This document shows, piece by piece, positions 36,881 through 48,180 of a stretch of DNA of 64,000 bases. The notes under the pieces were generated by a model. The model was not told the origin of the DNA and did no database searches. It saw only the letters and a list, made by a program, of their open reading frames with translations. Source of the stretch: Hermatobates lingyangjiaoensis (lineage: Eukaryota; Arthropoda; Insecta; Hemiptera; Hermatobatidae); assembly GCA_026182355.1 (NCBI GenBank), contig JAPFBL010000232.1, positions 529,007 through 593,006 of the forward strand. The letters are read 5' to 3'. Numbering within the stretch: position 1 is the first letter of the stretch; each line of letters begins with the position of its first letter. A program made the translations under genes and the position numbers.

Positions 36881-37258
36881 TTTTTTTTTCACGATTCACT
36901 TAGTACTAGCTGTATTGTATTGCTTCTATTTGAGCAGTCGTTTACTGGACTTTAGAGAGTCTATACTTTACTGGAGCATAGAGGGTTAATGGCACGGTTC
37001 TAATTCCGCTAACCAGACTATTTTCTCATCCTTGTCGTCTTGAATTGGGGGATTTTTATATTATTCAAAGGAATTCCTTTGACCAAGAAATTAGAATTAG
37101 AAGGAACAAAAATTATGGGAAACTACATAACTCGTAGGTACATTTCTTTTGTGAAATATTAGGATCTTCTGTCAAAATTAATTGTTTTGATATTTAGTAG
37201 AAATATGGATGAATGTTTTGAAACAACTCTATCTTCTGTTTTTAAGTTCAGATTTTTT

Positions 37259-37264
37259 AATAAA
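37259..37264 (+). terminator. possible polyadenylation signal of hydrolase 2
   Basis: AATAAA about 380 bases after the hydrolase 2 stop codon. Confidence 0.35.
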
Positions 37265-38769
37265 TTTTAGGGAAGCAGGTTCAGAAGTAAAACTAAAATC
37301 TGTCATCTTAATTCTATGATGTTTATCCCCCGATAGAACAAGGAATTGGCTTATATTATTGGTGACAGCTTCTGTCGAAGTGGATTTTGTTGATTTTCTT
37401 TTCTGTATTTTCTCTAAGCGAATTTATTTTTAGTTACTCTCTTTAGTTTTAAAACAAACCAATGTCTGTATTGTCTTCCACTATCACTTCGATGTTGTGC
37501 CATCAACAAAATATCCGTCAGAGTCAAATCCCAACTGTAGTAAAGACCTTAGTCTTTTTTTTTTCTCATTTCTTATTGTGTTTTGTATGTTGATTGCTAT
37601 TCCACATATTTATTGTAAAAATATTCTCATATATAATAAAGGAATACGTTTCACAATTGTCTGATAACGCATAAAGCTAAATCAGCAAGTTTAAATATAA
37701 TGCTCCCCATTGTCTGCACAAAGAACAGTATTAAAACGAAAGTTAGCATGTGTGGGCATAAAGCAAACAGCTTTAAATGTTTGGCCTTGAATAATGAGGC
37801 CAATATGAATACGTTTAAATAAAAAACTTTATTGAAATTTGCATCCAAACCAAAAAATTTGAAATAATCTTTCGTATGGTTTTTCTAATTGATAATATAT
37901 GTTAGATAAAAATTGATTTACTTAATAGTTAATTTTAAATTCTAAGTTAATTACTTTCTAATGGACTAGTCCAATGTAACCTGCGCAATATTATTTTAAA
38001 TATGATTTTCTTCTTAGTTTACTATGAGATTTTCTGTGATTTTCCTATCTTAGTATGGGTTTATACTTATGTTACTAAATCACGGATGTGATACAATTTA
38101 TTACTGCATGTTTAAAGTTTGAATTCTATAATTACTCACAACCAGGATGGATCACTTAAAAATCAGGTCGTTGTCTTTTTAAAAGATGAAATAATGTAAT
38201 GGAGCCTATCCTATCTTAAATTTAATACTAGTCTAGTCACTATGACTTGATTTTTTTTGAAATTTTATTCAACGTTACCGAAAATATATTTAAATTTAGT
38301 ATTTTATGTGACTAAACTTATACTATTTTGAAGTTTTTTTGTTTCAGACGATTTTTTGTAAATATGCCATTTAATGCTCAAAGAAAAATTGTTATTGAAT
38401 GAAAATTGTGCTTGTGTTGTTAAAGTATAATTATTTTTTCGAAAGAGATAAGTTATTCCACAGACGCTTCATTGTGAGTAATAAATGTTAAATTATTATA
38501 AATATTATAATAAATACACTGTGGTCTAGATTTGATCTGAGACCATCCATTTAAAAGTATAACAGCTGATAATGTACCAGTTTTGTTTATGTACCTATAT
38601 GTATGATCGATAATGTACGCAACGTCCTCGAAAAGAATTGAACGAAACAATATGTATATGCATGTATTTAAAGTTGAAACATCTTAGTCTTTTTTCCCTT
38701 TTCATTTTGTGGTTTAATCATTGATTGTTATTTCACGTGTTTATGTGAAATCTTGTTATATATATAATT

Positions 38770-38985
38770 ATAACTATAAATTACAGAAAACACACACTGA
38801 AAAATGAGAAAATACAAACTTACTAAATTCAATATTTTGAACTGTTGTTCGTGATCAGGAGAAGTCTCCAAAATCTCTCTCATTAAGTCCTCTCTTCTAG
38901 TCTTCTTCTGATGACGAACAACAGGTCGAAATGTTTAATTTAGTAAGTGTGTATTTTTTCTTTTTTATGTATTGTGTTTTTTGTA
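38770..38985. repeat. imperfect palindrome with decayed hammerheads
   Basis: Left and right halves carry TTACTAAATT.../AATTTAGTAAG and a GAACAAC stem. The plus-strand core CTGATGA...GAAAT is at 38908-38931. Confidence 0.6.
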
Positions 38986-39109
38986 ATTTAAAGCTTTATA
39001 AGTCCGTGTGGACCATTTCTTCAATTTAATATATGTATATAAAAAGATTTCACATAATCACGTGAAACAACAATCAATGATCAAACCACAATAAGAAATG
39101 GGAAAACAA

Positions 39110-39153
39110 GACTAAGATCTTTCAAACCGTAACAAGCGGTCTTCGTCAGAGTC
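39110..39153 (-). ncRNA. hammerhead ribozyme, GACU/AGUC family
   Basis: Core and both stems as in 997-1039, with one extra base next to stem II. Confidence 0.7.
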
Positions 39154-39189
39154 AAAATCCCAACTGAAACAAAACCCAGTTGGGTTTTT

Positions 39190-39232
39190 GACTCTGACGA
39201 AGACCACTTGTTACGGTTGAAAGATCTTAGTC
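39190..39232 (+). ncRNA. hammerhead ribozyme, GACU/AGUC family
   Basis: Intact: GACT-CTGACGA...GAAA-AGATCT-U-AGTC. The stem II loop has a single change (CCACTTG). Confidence 0.8.
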
Positions 39233-39429
39233 TTGTTTTCCCGTTTCTTATTGTGGTTTAATCATTGATATATATATGTGTGTGTATGGCGATGTGTGTT
39301 TTTAAATTGTAATCGTGATGACGACGATTGTCGAAATAAATAAGTGACTTATGTTACTTTCTTTGTGTACTTTTGTTTAATTTTTATCTGAAGTCCTATG
39401 GACCGTTTCATACAGTTATATATGTCAAA

Positions 39430-39620
39430 GTCTAACCCTAAATGGAAATCAGAAAAATGACTAATGTTTTTCAACCAAAACAAGTGGCATGTGTCAAAGT
39501 CCCGCTGGCGACTGACAAGTCAGTGATAGTCAGGCGAAAACCACTTGTTTTGGTTGAAAGATCTTAGCCATTTTTATGATTTCCTTACTGTGGTTTATAT
39601 GTTAATTTTTATTTCAAGCG
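39430..39620. repeat. imperfect palindrome related to the GACU-type unit
   Basis: TTTTTCAACCAAAACAAGTGG at the left pairs with CCACTTGTTTTGGTTGAAAG at the right. The cores are decayed (CAGGCGA in place of CTGACGA). Confidence 0.55.
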
Positions 39621-39688
39621 AAAATCGTGAAATCTTGTTTATATATACGAGTATTTAATTAAATGAAATGATCCAGCGGACTTTTAAT

Positions 39689-39731
<43 letters not shown>

Positions 39732-39792
39732 TAGTATATAATTATTTATTATTATATATATACATAGCTTCTCGACCACTAATATTTCAAAT

Positions 39793-40502
39793 TCGCAGAA
39801 GGGGTTCTTGAGGATTTTGGTCATAAACATACAACTCCTGATTTTAAGCCGACGTTTCGCCAAAAGTTGTTTGGCATTTTCAAGGCTAAAAAGCAATTTA
39901 TTAACGACATAAGTAGAGCAAGATAAATACATCCACGGATACCAACCAACAGAAAACAAACCAAACAAACGAAAATTTCAGTAACAAGAGAACCACAAAA
40001 GGATCATAAAATACCACAAGCTATTATTCATTATTTAAAAACAGACATTTGTTGTTTAAACCTAATTACTTATTATTAATTATTCAGAACACGAAAATCC
40101 TATTTTCAAACAGATAAGCACACTATTGCAAAATAATAATTAGAATTAGAAACAGAATTAGTTTTGTAATAGTGTGCTTATCTGTTTGAAAATAGGATTT
40201 TCGTGTTCTGAATAATTAATAATAAGTAATTAGGTTTAAACAACAAATGTCTGTTTTTAAATAATGAATAATAGCTTGTGGTATTTTATGATCCTTTTGT
40301 GGTTCTCTTGTTACTGAATTTTTTGTTTGTTTGGTTTGTTTACTGTTGGTTGGTATCCGTGGATGTATTTATCTTGCTTTACTTATGTCGTTAATAAATT
40401 GCTTTTTAGCCTTGAAAATGCCAAACAACTTTTGGCGAAACGTCGGCTTAAAATCAGGAGTTGTATGTTTATGACCAAAATCCTCAAGAACCCATTCTGT
40501 GA

Positions 40503-40505
<3 letters not shown>
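39793..40505. repeat. 0.7-kb palindrome
   Basis: AATTCGCAGAAGGGGTTCTT at the left is mirrored at the right end; the centre is near 40150. Each arm encodes the same 60-residue ORF in opposite strands, simply because the arms match. A hairpin with GAAAC is present but its catalytic box is TTGAAAA. (TA)n lies on both sides. Confidence 0.82.
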
Positions 40506-40545
<40 letters not shown>

Positions 40546-41289
40546 ATATATATAATATAACTGTTTGAAAGAAAAATTAATTGATCGTGGCTACCCTTCC
40601 AATGTCATTGATAGTCGTGTCGTGCCGGCTGAAATAGTTCACCGGCACGTACCAGAAAAGACCACACTGATAGTGTTTTCCTGATATCCACTTTTTTCCC
40701 TGGCGCTCATAGGATTGGCTCGGTTATTAAGGAGTTTTTCCCATTGCTCTCCTCTTCTCCTTCTACCTCATCTATTTTTCCTGAAGCCCCCTCCTTATCA
40801 TATCGCAAACCACCGAACCTCAGAGGCATTTTCTCCCATCACTCTCCCTTGAACCCTGCACTTGGGAGGGGAATGGTGGAGTGCGGACGGAGCAGATGCC
40901 AAACCTGTCTTATCATAAACCCTAATCCCTTTTTTACTTCCCCCCATAGCAATATTAACTACCCTTGTCCTCCCCACACCTCATGCACCTCGGTTAATTG
41001 CGTTTACCGTTTGGACTGCACCCAGTGTGATGCATTCTACGTTGGTATGGCCTCTACGCAGCTCAACTTACGTATGAATGGTCACAGGGCTTCCGTTGGT
41101 CAACGCAAAAACCTTCCTATTGCTATCCACTCTAATTCCCATGGACTGGATTTTAATCACTGCTTCCGGGTCCAAGTCCTTAATCATATCCCTGTTCAGT
41201 CTTCTCGGGTTACTTTAAGAGCTTCAGAGGAGGCAATTATCTGTCTTCTCAAAGCTCGCTCTCCTCCTGGCCTTAACTTGTACCGTTAA

Positions 41290-41470
41290 TTTAAGTATTT
41301 ATTTATTTATTTATTTATTTATTTTTTTTTTTTTTTTAAGAATTTATTTATTTATTATTTTTTAATTTTAATTTTTATTTTTTAATTTTTTAATTGTTTA
41401 TTGCTTCATTTACTAGTCTTCTCCTTCTGTTATTTTTATTTGCTTTTATTTGTTCTTTTTAGTTATTATT
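41290..41470. repeat. T-rich (TTTA)n low-complexity tract
   Basis: Runs of TTTA and poly(T) between the PLE GIY-YIG stop and its hammerhead. Confidence 0.8.
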
Positions 41471-41579
41471 CTCTCTGTAGTTAGTAGCTTACCTAGGGCG
41501 GCAGGCAGAGTGCGCGCGTGTTCGTTGCATTTGGCCTACCACTCAGTTAGCTTCAGCTACTCAAAGGGACTACTTCTAC

Positions 41580-41607
41580 CCGATGACGACGACTGTCGAA
41601 ATATCGT
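41580..41607 (+). ncRNA. hammerhead-like core at PLE 3' end
   Basis: CCGATGA, stem II CGAC/GTCG, GAAA, ATAT. The box differs from CTGANGA by one base. Copies are at 42613-42640 (plus) and about 604-640 (minus). A similar core with TTGAGGA is at 62308-62341. Confidence 0.5.
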
Positions 41608-42234
41608 TGTGAGTCTTTTGTGTGTGTCTTTTATTTGTGTTTTCTCTTTCCTGTGTGAACTATATATATATATATATATATATATTATTGAAATCTGCAT
41701 AAGTTATCTGGATCTGATATATGATTGGCTGTTTCTTGATCAAATTACTTGCTTGGTTTCTTTTTATCGTGTGAGGTAGGGGATCCATGAAGTTTGAATT
41801 GTTTCCGGTTCTAATGAAAGCCACGCACTTAGAGCATGTCTTCTATGAAGTCACCTCTACCAACAACGAATATTAAGAGGGTTCAAACTCTTTCAGAAAA
41901 TAAAATGTCATAGGGCGTCAGCATCTCGACGTGGAGGCAATCGATTCGTTCTTGATTAGTGCAGTGGTCCTGTAACTGTGGTTCTGTTGAGACTGGTTTC
42001 TAAACAATGCAGCCACTTTAAAGGTCTCATTTCTATTGTTTTTGGTGGTTGTTTATTGGCTTTGGAGATCGGGCGTCTATTGATGAATATAACTTATTTC
42101 ATGATGTGCTAGTCTTGAAAAAGTATTCTGCTATGAATTTCTGCAACATGTTTCGACTCATTCTGCAGTCATATTGAGGAAAATTCTTATCCAGTTGAGG
42201 TCCCAGACGTTTGTCATTATATTGGTCGTTGGTC

Positions 42235-42237
<3 letters not shown>

Positions 42238-42293
<56 letters not shown>
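42238..42293. repeat. longest (TA)n tract
   Basis: About 56 bases of uninterrupted TA directly before the palindrome at 42326. Confidence 0.9.
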
Positions 42294-42295
<2 letters not shown>

Positions 42296-42325
42296 ATAAA
42301 AGTATCGACCGTCGAATAGAAATAA

Positions 42326-42545
42326 AACTAAAGTTTATCGGGACTCGGTCAGTTCTTCATGTTCAAATTAAACTCTCAATACCAACGTTTCGGTTTTTAT
42401 TACAAATTAAAGTAAGACTTAGTTTTTCTGTTTCAAAATGTATACTTCTGCTTCTGGAAAAGGTTTTAAATAAAAACCGAAACGGTGGTATTGAGAGTTT
42501 AATTTGAACCTGAAGAACTGACCGAGTCCCGATAAACTTAGTTTT
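42326..42545. repeat. palindrome bordered by (TA)n
   Basis: AAAGTTTATCGGGACTCGG at the left is mirrored at the right. Related units are at 55044-55240 and 56970-57283. Confidence 0.75.
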
Positions 42546-42688
42546 ATATATATATATATATATATTGTTATATATATTGTTAGCTTCAGCTACTCAAAGG
42601 GACTACTTCTAACCGATGACGACGACTGTCGAAATATTGTTGTGAGTCTTTTGTGTGTATCTTTATTTGTTTTTTCTCTTTCATGTGT

Positions 42689-42728
<40 letters not shown>

Positions 42729-42785
42729 TATATTTTGGTAGCAGTCCTTCAGATATGCATGCTTTGTTGAACACGACAGAGTAGT

Positions 42786-42905
42786 TCCTGCCTATGAGCT
42801 TCTTCTCAAGAACTTCGACAACCATCTCAACCGTTGTTCTAACAACGAAAAAGCTGTTTTTAGACAAGTCGAAGTTCTTGAGAAGAAGCTCATAGACAGG
42901 AACTT
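42786..42905. repeat. short palindrome
   Basis: GCTTCTTCTCAAGAACTTCG at the left is mirrored at 42880. The centre is an unpaired loop of about 40 bases. Confidence 0.65.
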
Positions 42906-43745
42906 ATGATGTAATTTTTTTAGGGTTGAGGTCTAATGACGTTTAGACATATATTTATGTCATCTTCAGGGCTACAACATGATTGTTTTACAATTATCAC
43001 TTCTAGTACAACTATTTTGGTGATTTATTACATTTTACATGAACAGTAACAGAGAGGAATTGATTACACACGTACATCACCCGAGAGGAATTGATAACAC
43101 ACTCGAAAGAGAATAGTAAAAGAAATAATACACATTGGACAAACTGAAAACATTTGCAACTCAGGAACTGACATAGAAAAATTTAGCCAAATTTACACAA
43201 GCATTTTTATACAATACAAAAAAACGAACCATAGGGACTAAACACATGAAAATTAGGCAGACCCAGTAAAATATAAAAATAAAAATAATCATAATAAAAA
43301 ACAAAAAGAAAAAACACTGGGTACTGAACGTGCAAAAGGGAACATAACCGTAAAGAAACTTCCAAACAAACAAATAGTAGCATGCATGTGTTAATCATGT
43401 AACAGAGTATATTAAGGTATGCTGCAACAGAAACAGATTTCCAAGGTAATCAAATATTGATCTCTATACTTATGAAATAATTGTAAAAGCAATAGAATAA
43501 TTATAACAATATCCTTATGTTAATGTAAAAAAATCCATAGTCGAAATAACTGATTTATCAATCAATTCCTCTCTGTTACTGTACATGTAAAATGTAATAA
43601 GTAACCAAAATAGTAGTAATAGTAGTGCTAATTGTAAAACAATCATATTGTAGCCCTGAAGATGACATAAATTTATGTCAAAACGTCGGCAAAAGGACTA
43701 GTTTCAAATTATTAGACATCAACCCTAAAAAAAAACATCATATAA
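42905..43745. repeat. inverted repeat with 0.5-kb unrelated centre
   Basis: The arms (about 42905-43075 and 43555-43745) are reverse complements. Each has a hammerhead-like core with a mutated GAAA box. The centre, 43080-43555, has no supported gene. Confidence 0.75.
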
Positions 43746-43807
43746 ATATTGGGCCAAGAAAACAAATCATTATATTATATATAATTATTATATATATATA
43801 TATATAT

Positions 43808-43910
43808 AAAGATTTCACATAAACACGTGAAATAACAATCAATGATCAAACCACAATAAGAAAATGGGAAAACAAGACTAAGATCTTTCCCATTTTCTTA
43901 TTGTGGTTTG

Positions 43911-43914
<4 letters not shown>
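43808..43914. repeat. short GACU-family palindrome lacking the ribozyme
   Basis: GATCAAACCACAATAAG is mirrored. The arms join at AAGATCTTT, exactly at the palindromic stem III, so the catalytic core is missing. Confidence 0.7.
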
Positions 43915-43948
<34 letters not shown>

Positions 43949-43979
43949 GGTAACTCACCACAAATTAGAGAAGATAGTC

Positions 43980-44015
43980 GCTCTAAGGCCTTTCGTTTTC
44001 ACGTCGTCAGAGAGC
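43980..44015 (-). ncRNA. hammerhead ribozyme, GCUCU/AGAGC family, in PLE inverted arm
   Basis: GCTCT-CTGACGA, stem II GT/AC with GAAA loop, GAAA, AGGCCT, U, AGAGC. Confidence 0.8.
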
Positions 44016-45049
44016 AAGTGAATACAAGTTGTAAACAGGTTATGAATTTTGATTTAAAGAAGGAGTAAGATTGGCATCATTGACAGTATTTTTCCCTATA
44101 ACTGTTGAAATAGTCTTGATTTGTTTGATAATTCCTTCAATTAGAAATTCATCTAATTTAAAAAGGCCTGGACTAGTGTTGACCAAGTTCTTAGAAAAGT
44201 CTTTTATGAGGGCGCTTTCAACAATGTTTCTTCTTCTTTCACATGACATAAAAACCAACTCCTTTGCTTCTTTCCAGTTAATTATGTGATTTTTAATAGT
44301 GATCCGTTTTTAATAGCATGTTTTTGAGAGCTTTCAAAATTTGCAGTGAACCATTTTTAGAAGAAGAAATTAAATATATTTACAAAGTTTCAACCTCTCT
44401 AATGTATCCAAAAAAATTAATTGATAACGTGATGAAAAAAGCCAAACAATCTTTGATGTCATCTGTAAGTGAGGAACGTTTTTCAAGAAGGAATTTGCTG
44501 GTGGTTCCCTACAGCCCATGTTTAAAAGACATTATATCTCAGATAGATATCTCAGTTACATTTAGTAGTGGTGGTAATTTGTCAAATAGACTTGTCCATA
44601 ACTCTAAAAGAAGCCGAAAAAACTGTTGTGTATACAGAATTCCTTGCAAGGATTGCGAGTTGGCTTATATTGGACAGACGGGAAAAGGAATGGATACAAG
44701 GATTAAGCAACATCAGTATTCAGTTAGAAGACAAGATGATATAAGTGCCTTGTTCCTACACATTAGAGACAAAAATCACATAATTAACTGGAAAGAAGCA
44801 AAGGAGTTGGTTTTTATGTCATGTGAAAGAAGAAGAAACATTGTTGAAAGCGCCCTCATAAAAGACTTTTCTAAGAACTTGGTCAACACTAGTCCAGGCC
44901 TTTTTAAATTAGATGAATTTCTAATTGAAGGAATTATCAAACAAATCAAGACTATTTCAACAGTTATAGGGAAAAATACTGTCAATGATGCCAATCTTAC
45001 TCCTTCTTTAAATCAAAATTCATAACCTGTTTACAACTTGTATTCACTT

Positions 45050-45085
45050 GCTCTCTGACGACGTGAAAACGAAAGGCCTTAGAGC
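45050..45085 (+). ncRNA. hammerhead ribozyme, GCUCU/AGAGC family, 3' end of PLE
   Basis: Same core as 43980-44015. It starts 25 bases after the GIY-YIG ORF stop, the position reported for PLE hammerheads. Confidence 0.85.
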
Positions 45086-45205
45086 GACTATCTTCTCTAA
45101 TTTGTGGTGAGTTACCTGAATATTTATATCACGTGTTATTGTGACAATTTTCTATATATATATATATATATATATATCTCCAAAAATTGTTCTTGATCTC
45201 TTCTA

Positions 45206-45388
45206 TTCTATTCTATATTTTGTTATTGAGGGCTAGGTCAAATAAAAGAAAATAAATACTATAAATGTATTATAGTTCTTACTCTAATTTTAGCCCTGAA
45301 GATGATGTACAAATACATCGAAACGTTGGCCTAGGAAGGAGTTTATTTTCTTTTGTTTGACCTAGCCCTCAATAACAAAATATAGAAT
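45206..45388. repeat. palindrome with one GCC-type hammerhead
   Basis: TATAGAATAGAA/AGAATATA ends and GAGGGCTAGGTCAAA are mirrored. An intact hammerhead lies at 45293-45330. Confidence 0.7.
45293..45330 (+). ncRNA. hammerhead ribozyme, GCC/GGC family
   Basis: GCC-CTGAAGA, stem II GATGTA/TACATC with CAAA loop, GAAA, ACGT, U, GGC. All elements intact. Weaker relatives are at 8-45 (core CTGAATA) and 43653-43690 (GAAA changed to AAAA). Confidence 0.82.
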
Positions 45389-45529
45389 ATATATATATTA
45401 TGGTCATAAGTTATTCATCTTGTGACATGATGAGGACAGTTACTTGATCGAAAGATATGGATCCATTACTGATTTTTTTCAATAGGTTTAGACGTTGATA
45501 TCCTGTTTTAATATGCTTATAAAAATAAA

Positions 45530-45790
45530 AAAATCCACTTGAGAAACAGACAATTGAAAGACACACACTTAGTTTTTAATTTTTAGTTCAAATGTCGATT
45601 CAAGATAGAAGAAAGGGGAGATAAGGCACACTGGGGAAGTGATAGATGGAAATGCCAAAGGCTTATGGTCATGGGTTTTCCAGCTGCTGTTTATCTGGTG
45701 TGCCTAGTTTCCCTCTTGATGACAATTTAATCGAAAATTAGACACTGTAAGTGTGTGTCTTTCAATTTTTTGTTTCTCAAGTGTATTTCT
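45530..45790. repeat. imperfect palindrome
   Basis: CTTGAGAAACAGACAATTGAAAG at the left pairs with the right end near 45760. The unit resembles those at 8003 and 14474 but the cores are decayed. Confidence 0.55.
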
Positions 45791-47149
45791 GAATTTTTAT
45801 CAGTTTTTTCAATTATAGGGGTTTTTAATTTCTTCTAATTAATTTCTTTATTACCCTTTTACTGAACAAAGATATTCCTTTTATTATCTTTTTGAAGTTA
45901 ACTTCAAATCTGTTAGTTATTATTGCTTTTCTAGTGGCATATAATCTGTTATTTGTTGTATTTTTGTAAAAGGATCATAACAGTTAATGTTAAACTATTG
46001 AAATTGTTTAGAAAAATTGTTATATTTTTGTTATATACTCCTTGTAAATAAAAATAATGTTATTAGTTTAATAATAGTTATACTTTTTGGAATGGTTTAT
46101 TTATGGTGATATGTATATTTTTTTTAGTGAGAATTAAATAAAGTGATATAGTGGTTTTTAAAGCTTTTGTAAAATTTTCGTAACAATCTACATATTTATT
46201 TTTGCTTTACTATAAATAAACTATAGATATCATGAATAAAGAAATATAAATTTTAAAGTTTTAATATATTTAGACATTTTGAGGCTCTTGATGAATACAT
46301 TTTCGATATTTTATAAATATGATCATTGTCTCCCTGAATGTGAGAGTTGATAGAACTGCAGATCGCACCCGTTTGTCTGATCTCAGTGAACTGTAGCCAA
46401 ATCTAGAGATTTCTTAGTTTGGATTTGATCTGGGACCATCCATTTGAAAGTACAATTGTTGATAATGTACCTTTTTGTAATTTGTCTGCACGGTAATTTA
46501 AGGAGTGTATAAAAAAAAGGAACGCTATTTAATTTGAAACATATTGAACAAGATAAAAACAATAGAATTCCCTCTGTTTTAGTCACTCTAAAAATGTGAA
46601 ATTTGTTGTTTAATATTGTCTTAATAAGAGTATTGAATTGTTAAAATTCCATTAATTGTGGATGCTATATGAGACAGTAGACATGTAAAGAATTATTTAT
46701 CTATAACTGCATAACTATAAAAAGTTACTAATGTCGTCGCATGTCCCACGTATTTCCTATTAGTAGCACTGTTTACCTCAATTCTATTAATATCTCTAGA
46801 CTTCAAGAAAAGTAGTACGTTCGGATTAAATTTCTCTTCAAAGTTAGGATAATAATTAATTATGAACTCAATTAATTCATATTTGAACTTAATTAAGTAA
46901 CTTAAAATACAAACTATTAATATCATTTAGAGTAAAATGATTGGATTTTAAATAAAATAAATTGAAACAGTTTCTTTATTATTAATTTTACTGGTAACTT
47001 AATTTTTTTTTTTTTACGTAGGTTTGGGTAGGTTGCAGTAGGTGTCCCACGAGAGAAGACACATAGCTCAAAGATTGACTCTTTCTGATACAACATACTG
47101 AACATTTTATATTGGGTTTCCTAAATTTAACGTAACTTAAAATATATAT

Positions 47150-47340
47150 TTTTGGGGTAGGGATCTTTTAACAAGTTCCTTGACTTTGTACAAAGTTGGG
47201 GACTTAACGCACTAGTGGTGTGCTTTGATTTTTCTTTATTCACCACCAGAGTGAAAAAATTGAGGGCTAGAATGGGTATCGACCCATTGATCTCCCAATC
47301 AACATGTGAGCACGTAAGCCACTACCCTGACCCTGATTCA
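47150..47340 (-). mobile_element. diverged tRNA-derived SINE, minus strand
   Basis: The head region (reverse of GGGTATCGACCCATTG...GCCACTACCCTGACCC) and the body start GGGTAGGGATCTTTTAAC match the SINE family. The 3' tail is missing. Confidence 0.6.
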
Positions 47341-48039
47341 CTTCAATGATAACCAAAACAAATTAAAACAATAATAAAGTTTGTAAACTCTCCCGTATGC
47401 CTCATAACGCATAGGCTTAATTATTCTCCACTGAACCTTTGATTTGAATTATTAGTTATTGCTTTTATTTTGCTTTTTCTAGTCTTTTTTTAAAAAAAAA
47501 AATAATTTTTTTGTTAATCAGTAAATGAAGACAGCTACATGGAAATAAATGATTGAATTAAATTGATCGTCAATGTCCTGATTATCGGTTTATTTGTGGT
47601 CGTATTCCATGTAAACTACTTCAGATTTTTATCCTTATTGTTTTTAATTTATTTTCCATCAGAAATGGAAATTATAATTTTGAAAATATAATCCTAAGAT
47701 ACAGCTTATAAGTCTGAACCATTGCAGCAAAAAACTTTTTCTTATACACTTTCTTAAAACGAGAGTTTGTCAAAACCCAGTAATTTTTTATTTTTTATCA
47801 ACAAATTATTTAAGCATCAGTTTAACAAAAAAAACTTCGTTTTAACAGTTTTTTTTACTGATTGTCAACATAATTTTTGTTTGAAGTTAATTAAGTAAAT
47901 GAAAATACAAACTATTAATATCATTTAGAGTAAAATGACTAGATTTTAAATAAAATACAAAAAAAAAAGTGTCTGTATTTTTAACTTCATAGTTATGTTT
48001 TTATATAGGTTAGGTTGCAGTGCCTGTCCCACGAGGGAA

Positions 48040-48180
48040 CAGCCATTTTTTTTATACCACATAATGAATATTCTTCATTGAGAGTTCTAAATTTTGCCTG
48101 ACTCGAGAGTATTTACAGTAAAGATATTTAAAGATTAACTGACATGTTCAGGGCTTGGAACCAACGGCTTTTTTTTACTT
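48040..48180 (-). mobile_element. SINE 3' part only, minus strand
   Basis: It holds the tail segment (ACCACATAATGAATATTCT, GAGTTCTAAATTTTGCC) shared with 16140-16210 and 57750-57800, with no tRNA-like head. Confidence 0.55.

Larger units (their letters stand above)
39073..39268. repeat. palindrome with paired GACU-type hammerheads
   Basis: CAATGATCAAACCACAATAA is mirrored at the right end. Both arms contain the core. Confidence 0.85.
40570..41665 (+). mobile_element. 5'-truncated Penelope-like element with zinc finger, GIY-YIG domain and hammerhead
   Basis: The start reads RGYPSNVIDSRVV, like the C-terminal end of a PLE reverse transcriptase, but a frameshift separates it from the main frame. 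The main frame (about 40744-41289) has a CGRSRCQTC cysteine cluster, CVYRLDCTQCDAFYVG (the GIY-YIG start), LNLRMNGHR and GLNLYR-stop. A T-rich stretch and a hammerhead-like core (41580-41607) follow, ending in (TA)n. This order (RT, linker zinc finger, GIY-YIG, hammerhead in the terminal region) is that of PLEs. Confidence 0.85.
43945..45120 (+). mobile_element. Penelope-like element 3' end with inverted terminal arms
   Basis: The unbroken frame 44318-45025 encodes 235 residues. It starts in the end of the RT region (AFKICSEPFLEEEIKYIY, LIDNVMKKAK, LLVVPYSPCLKDI), then NRLVHNSKRSRKNCCVYRIPCKDC, the GIY-YIG motif (LAYIGQTGKGMDTRIKQH) and a long C-terminal tail. The final 345 bases, with a hammerhead at 45050-45085, are repeated in inverted orientation at 43945-44289. 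The result is a PLE end folded onto its own tail. It differs from the copies at 41 and 62 kb: no C-x-x-x-x-C-x-x-C linker finger, and canonical CVYRIPCKDC. Confidence 0.85.

Noticed and set aside
39693..40560. Paired 60-residue ORFs on opposite strands as two genes
   Set aside because: They are the same arm sequence read from each side of a palindrome.
40744..41289. GIY-YIG homing endonuclease or DNA-repair gene
   Set aside because: The preceding RT-like end, cysteine linker and trailing hammerhead identify it as a Penelope-like element.
42380..42500. Intact hammerhead in the 42326/55044/57180 repeat family
   Set aside because: A hairpin followed by CGAAACG is present, but the expected CTGANGA reads CTGGAAA or TATGAAAA, so the catalytic core is not met.
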